Source: Bacteroidales bacterium M7 (lineage in GTDB: Bacteria; Bacteroidota; Bacteroidia; Bacteroidales; Muribaculaceae). Taken from it: a stretch of 64,000 bases of DNA. The stretch lies in assembly GCA_001689515.1 (NCBI GenBank), contig LUJR01000010.1, positions 5,411 through 69,410 on the forward strand, read 5' to 3'. Under the pieces are notes generated by a model. It saw only the letters and a program-made list of their open reading frames with translations. It did not search any database and was not told the origin of the DNA. This document shows, piece by piece, positions 62,155-64,000 of the stretch (positions are counted from its first letter, which is position 1; each line of letters begins with the position of its first letter). Position numbers and translations under genes: made by a program.

Positions 62155-62679
62155 TTGGAATTTAATCTTGAGATTGCATTGACTATATGTTCAATCGTAG
62201 TTACTGCTGCGATTCCGTTCATTGTTGTAGTATGGCAAAATCGAAAACAAAAAGTAAAGTTTGTTGAGTCAATTAAAGTATGTGAGATGTTCACAAATGA
62301 AGTTATACCCTGTTACATAGACTTTAAACATTTTTTTGATAACAGTGAGTTTGCTTTCTTAAATGAAATCTCTGTAAATGAAAATAATACTGAGTTATTA
62401 ATACCTTTTAAAGTTGATTCGTATGAAATGAATAAATGTCTAGAATTAGATAAATCTAATTTACTCCTGAATCATGCAATGCTTCTTTTTAATAAATTGG
62501 ATTTATTTGCCGCTTTTGTATTGGTTCTATGTGAGACTGATCGACTTTATGCTAAGACTAACAGCCGTAATGCTTTTGTGGATATTATAAATAAGTTCTC
62601 AGGTCTTTATGATATTATAATGTTTGAACATGAAAATGATTATATAAGTCTCAGACATTTATATACACTTTGGAAGTGA
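62155..62679 (+). CDS. membrane-anchored protein of unknown function
   Basis: 174 residues from TTG 62155; no in-frame ATG lies upstream of the helix. One membrane segment (about residues 7-27, LTICSIVVTAAIPFIVVVW) is followed by a basic stretch and a cytoplasmic helical domain of about 140 residues (for example LLLNHAMLLFNKLDLFAAFVLVLCETDR). No catalytic motif is visible. It lies 5 bases after the glycine-rich membrane protein. The gene is very AT-rich. I cannot name the family with confidence. Confidence 0.55.
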   Translation: MEFNLEIALTICSIVVTAAIPFIVVVWQNRKQKVKFVESIKVCEMFTNEVIPCYIDFKHFFDNSEFAFLNEISVNENNTELLIPFKVDSYEMNKCLELDKSNLLLNHAMLLFNKLDLFAAFVLVLCETDRLYAKTNSRNAFVDIINKFSGLYDIIMFEHENDYISLRHLYTLWK

Positions 62680-62684
62680 GACAT

Positions 62685-62791
62685 AATTTTTTCGGCCGAA
62701 GCGAATTATATGCAACAAAATGCATCTTCCAACGGCCGAAAATTTTGAATAATCAAGCGGGGCGATCCTATCACAAGGTCGCTCCGCCTTA
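62685..62791. other. two hairpins after the AT-rich gene trio
   Basis: Arms 62685-62698 (AATTTTTTCGGCCG) and 62733-62746 are inverted copies, and the inner 62711-62725 is a smaller hairpin. A second GC-rich hairpin pairs 62757-62765 with 62779-62787. One of them may end transcription from 62155; neither has a good T tract. Confidence 0.5.
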
Positions 62792-62967
62792 CGACGTGGC
62801 AAGTATGGTTGTTGTCTTATGTTCTTATCCATATTTAACCATTCATCACGGCAACATCTACACTCTTTAAGAGTTGATGCAGCACACGAAAACTATTCCT
62901 GTTTATTAGCCAGTGATTCATATAATGGCACAGCACCGTGTATAATTAACATTAAGAGTTGGTTTAA

Positions 62968-63066
62968 TTACATTTTGAGAACATTAAAGAGGAGTGCAGG
63001 GTCTATGAGTCGGCCATTTCTTTTGAAGGTGATGTGAAGATGCGGGCCGGTGGGAATTGAAAACGC
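62968..63066 (-). pseudogene. C-terminal remnant of an M23 peptidase
   Basis: The minus-strand frame encodes about 31 residues including TGPHLHITFKRNGRLIDP, which matches the active-site end of M23 metallopeptidases (H-x-H followed by RNGxxxDP). A stop codon (63067-63069) cuts the frame upstream, and no further catalytic part is present. The remnant ends with TAA at 62968-62970. It is most likely a decayed piece of a cell wall peptidase gene from a mobile element. Confidence 0.6.
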
Positions 63067-63131
63067 CTATCGACTGGAGAAAGAAGTCCGGAAATGTTTG
63101 ATTTGTGATCAAGTATTGATTCTCCGGGACA

Positions 63132-63251
63132 TAAGCCTGATATATAGGCCTTGAAAGCGCCGAATTCCTCCTAAATAGCTTTGAAAACAGCGGTATTCGT
63201 GACAGCTGCCTTTATTTTGGCACGGTTGTGGATTATGTAGGGAATAGACAT
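63132..63251 (-). pseudogene. remnant of DNA-3-methyladenine glycosylase I
   Basis: A minus-strand frame with one internal TAG (63171-63173) encodes IIHNRAKIKAAVTNTAVF, then EEFGAFKAYISGL. This matches the central 'IRNRxKIxAxxxNAxxF...EFGSFxxYxW' part of Tag glycosylase, the enzyme that removes 3-methyladenine from DNA. The rest of the gene is missing on both sides. It lies in another frame next to the M23 remnant. Confidence 0.5.
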
Positions 63252-63818
63252 CAATTCCCCAATATTAATCAAGCATACAAATAAAAATAATATTTGTTAC
63301 CAATTTGTTTCTCATATTGTGATTATTGGGCAGTATTATTACTGTATATCAACATATTATATTGTATTAATTGGATAATAGCCTACTTCCCCCTGCGGGC
63401 ATCTGTGTCAACTTTCAATTGCCACATCCAAGCCTACTGCAAGCACGTTTTTTGAACCAATTCCGGATATGACATAGCGTCATAATGACTTCGGTTTTAG
63501 GCATAACCGATATGACATATGCTCTGTCTGATTATTATACGGCAAATTTATTATCCATTATTATGCTCCAATTTGCTAGTTCAATTCGGCAACCAAAGTC
63601 ATACTCATTATGGCAACTCAATATGAAATCGGCATTGAATAAATGAAGTATGGCTATCCGGCATCCGATATATGTTTTTGGTTGCTGAGTTAGATTTGCG
63701 GAGGTTTTCTATATCGAAAGCCAATTTAATATCCAATCTGTGGCGTGTGAAAGTTTCGCAGACATACAGAGATCCCGATTGTAGGCCCAAGATTATCATG
63801 CTGCCTCATCAGCTCCAA
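63252..63818. other. AT-rich stretch without a supported gene
   Basis: About 570 bases in which all six frames are broken by frequent stops. A 63-codon minus-strand frame (63608-63799) shows no family resemblance and is not supported. The sequence looks like decayed coding DNA, but I could not identify the ancestor. Confidence 0.5.
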
Positions 63819-64000
63819 TCATGATTTGGCATCTTGAACGACCCTTCGTGAAGATTCTTCCGGCAAAAGATTTGGCATCTCACTTAAAATTTTGCCGCCT
63901 TCGGATGCGGAAAGACCGTTATTATTTCCGGACATACAACCCTCTATTCCGCTGCTGTTGCTTTCCGATTTTGGCGCATGGTAAAAAGGCTGTGTTAGAG
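63819..64000 (-). CDS. C-terminal end of an unknown protein at the window edge
   Basis: A minus-strand frame is open from the window edge (64000) to TGA at 63819-63821, about 60 codons. The sequence is hydrophilic (HAPKSESNSSGIEG, then GLSASEGGKILSEMPNLLPE and SRRVVQDAKS) and ends naturally. I do not recognise the family. It could be a real gene that begins outside the window or another remnant in this decayed region. Confidence 0.4.
   Translation of the reverse strand, partial: LTQPFYHAPKSESNSSGIEGCMSGNNNGLSASEGGKILSEMPNLLPEESSRRVVQDAKS

Noticed and set aside
63608..63799. 63-codon minus-strand frame
   Set aside because: No recognisable motif, and it lies among decayed DNA.
1..64000. tRNA and rRNA genes
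   Set aside because: I looked for cloverleaf-like segments and conserved rRNA stretches and saw none; only RNase P RNA was found. A covariance search would be decisive.

Overview
The window reads as a chromosomal segment of a gut Bacteroidales bacterium, most likely a member of the Muribaculaceae. Supporting signs are the -7 promoter element TAnnTTTG in front of many genes, the near absence of purine-rich ribosome binding sites, the fused 1235-residue PurL, the Na+-pumping Nqr operon, a BspA-type leucine-rich repeat protein, and secreted proteins ending in a PG-x-YIV type tail. Family-level placement is inference from protein style, not from a search.

Layout. 1-623 is the end of polynucleotide phosphorylase. 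927-5323 holds two secreted proteins: a BspA-like protein and a GH13 amylase broken by one stop and one frameshift. 5554-11856 holds purL, a purF-like gene lacking the usual catalytic cysteine, and ychF. 11857-20009 is mostly surface proteins on the minus strand, separated by two large nested inverted repeats. 20251-25925 is a tightly coupled five-gene set (sugar kinase, GT2, DUF4922 phosphorylase-like protein, SpoIID-like protein, AmpG-like permease) that I read as a peptidoglycan sugar salvage or remodelling system. 26099-31172 has mdh, dacB, a TetR regulator, a KASIII and fabG.

31340-40575 is a partly AT-rich glycan island: GT-C type membrane glycosyltransferases, a GtrA-like flippase, a DPM1/GtrB-like GT2, a DUF6056-type protein, a truncated acyltransferase and an intact one. 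Two neighbouring genes in it begin with nearly the same 5' leader ending in a run of nine cytosines. One gene is in frame and the next is out of frame, which is the signature expected of a phase-variable surface glycan locus. This is the strongest candidate for an undescribed system here.

40709-43053 has a small acidic protein, an OmpA-type protein, RNase P RNA and fabD. 43136-49166 is the complete nqrABCDEF operon, divergent from an NfnAB-type ferredoxin:NADP oxidoreductase pair (49371-51665). Then come pepT, miaA, queA, a SPOUT methyltransferase, vsr, a regulator/membrane pair, and a DUF2141 protein coupled to a TonB-dependent receptor-like protein (to 60452). From 60600 onward the sequence turns AT-rich and holds three unrecognised small genes, decayed gene fragments (M23 peptidase and 3-methyladenine glycosylase remnants) and the end of another gene at the right edge.

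A family of short palindromes (core GGACATGCC and its mirror) occurs as inverted pairs about 80-90 bp long in at least four intergenic spaces (25956, 51711, 55360, 56385), as a solo unit translated inside the SpoIID-like gene (23731), and as a partial unit near 707. It behaves like a REPIN family.
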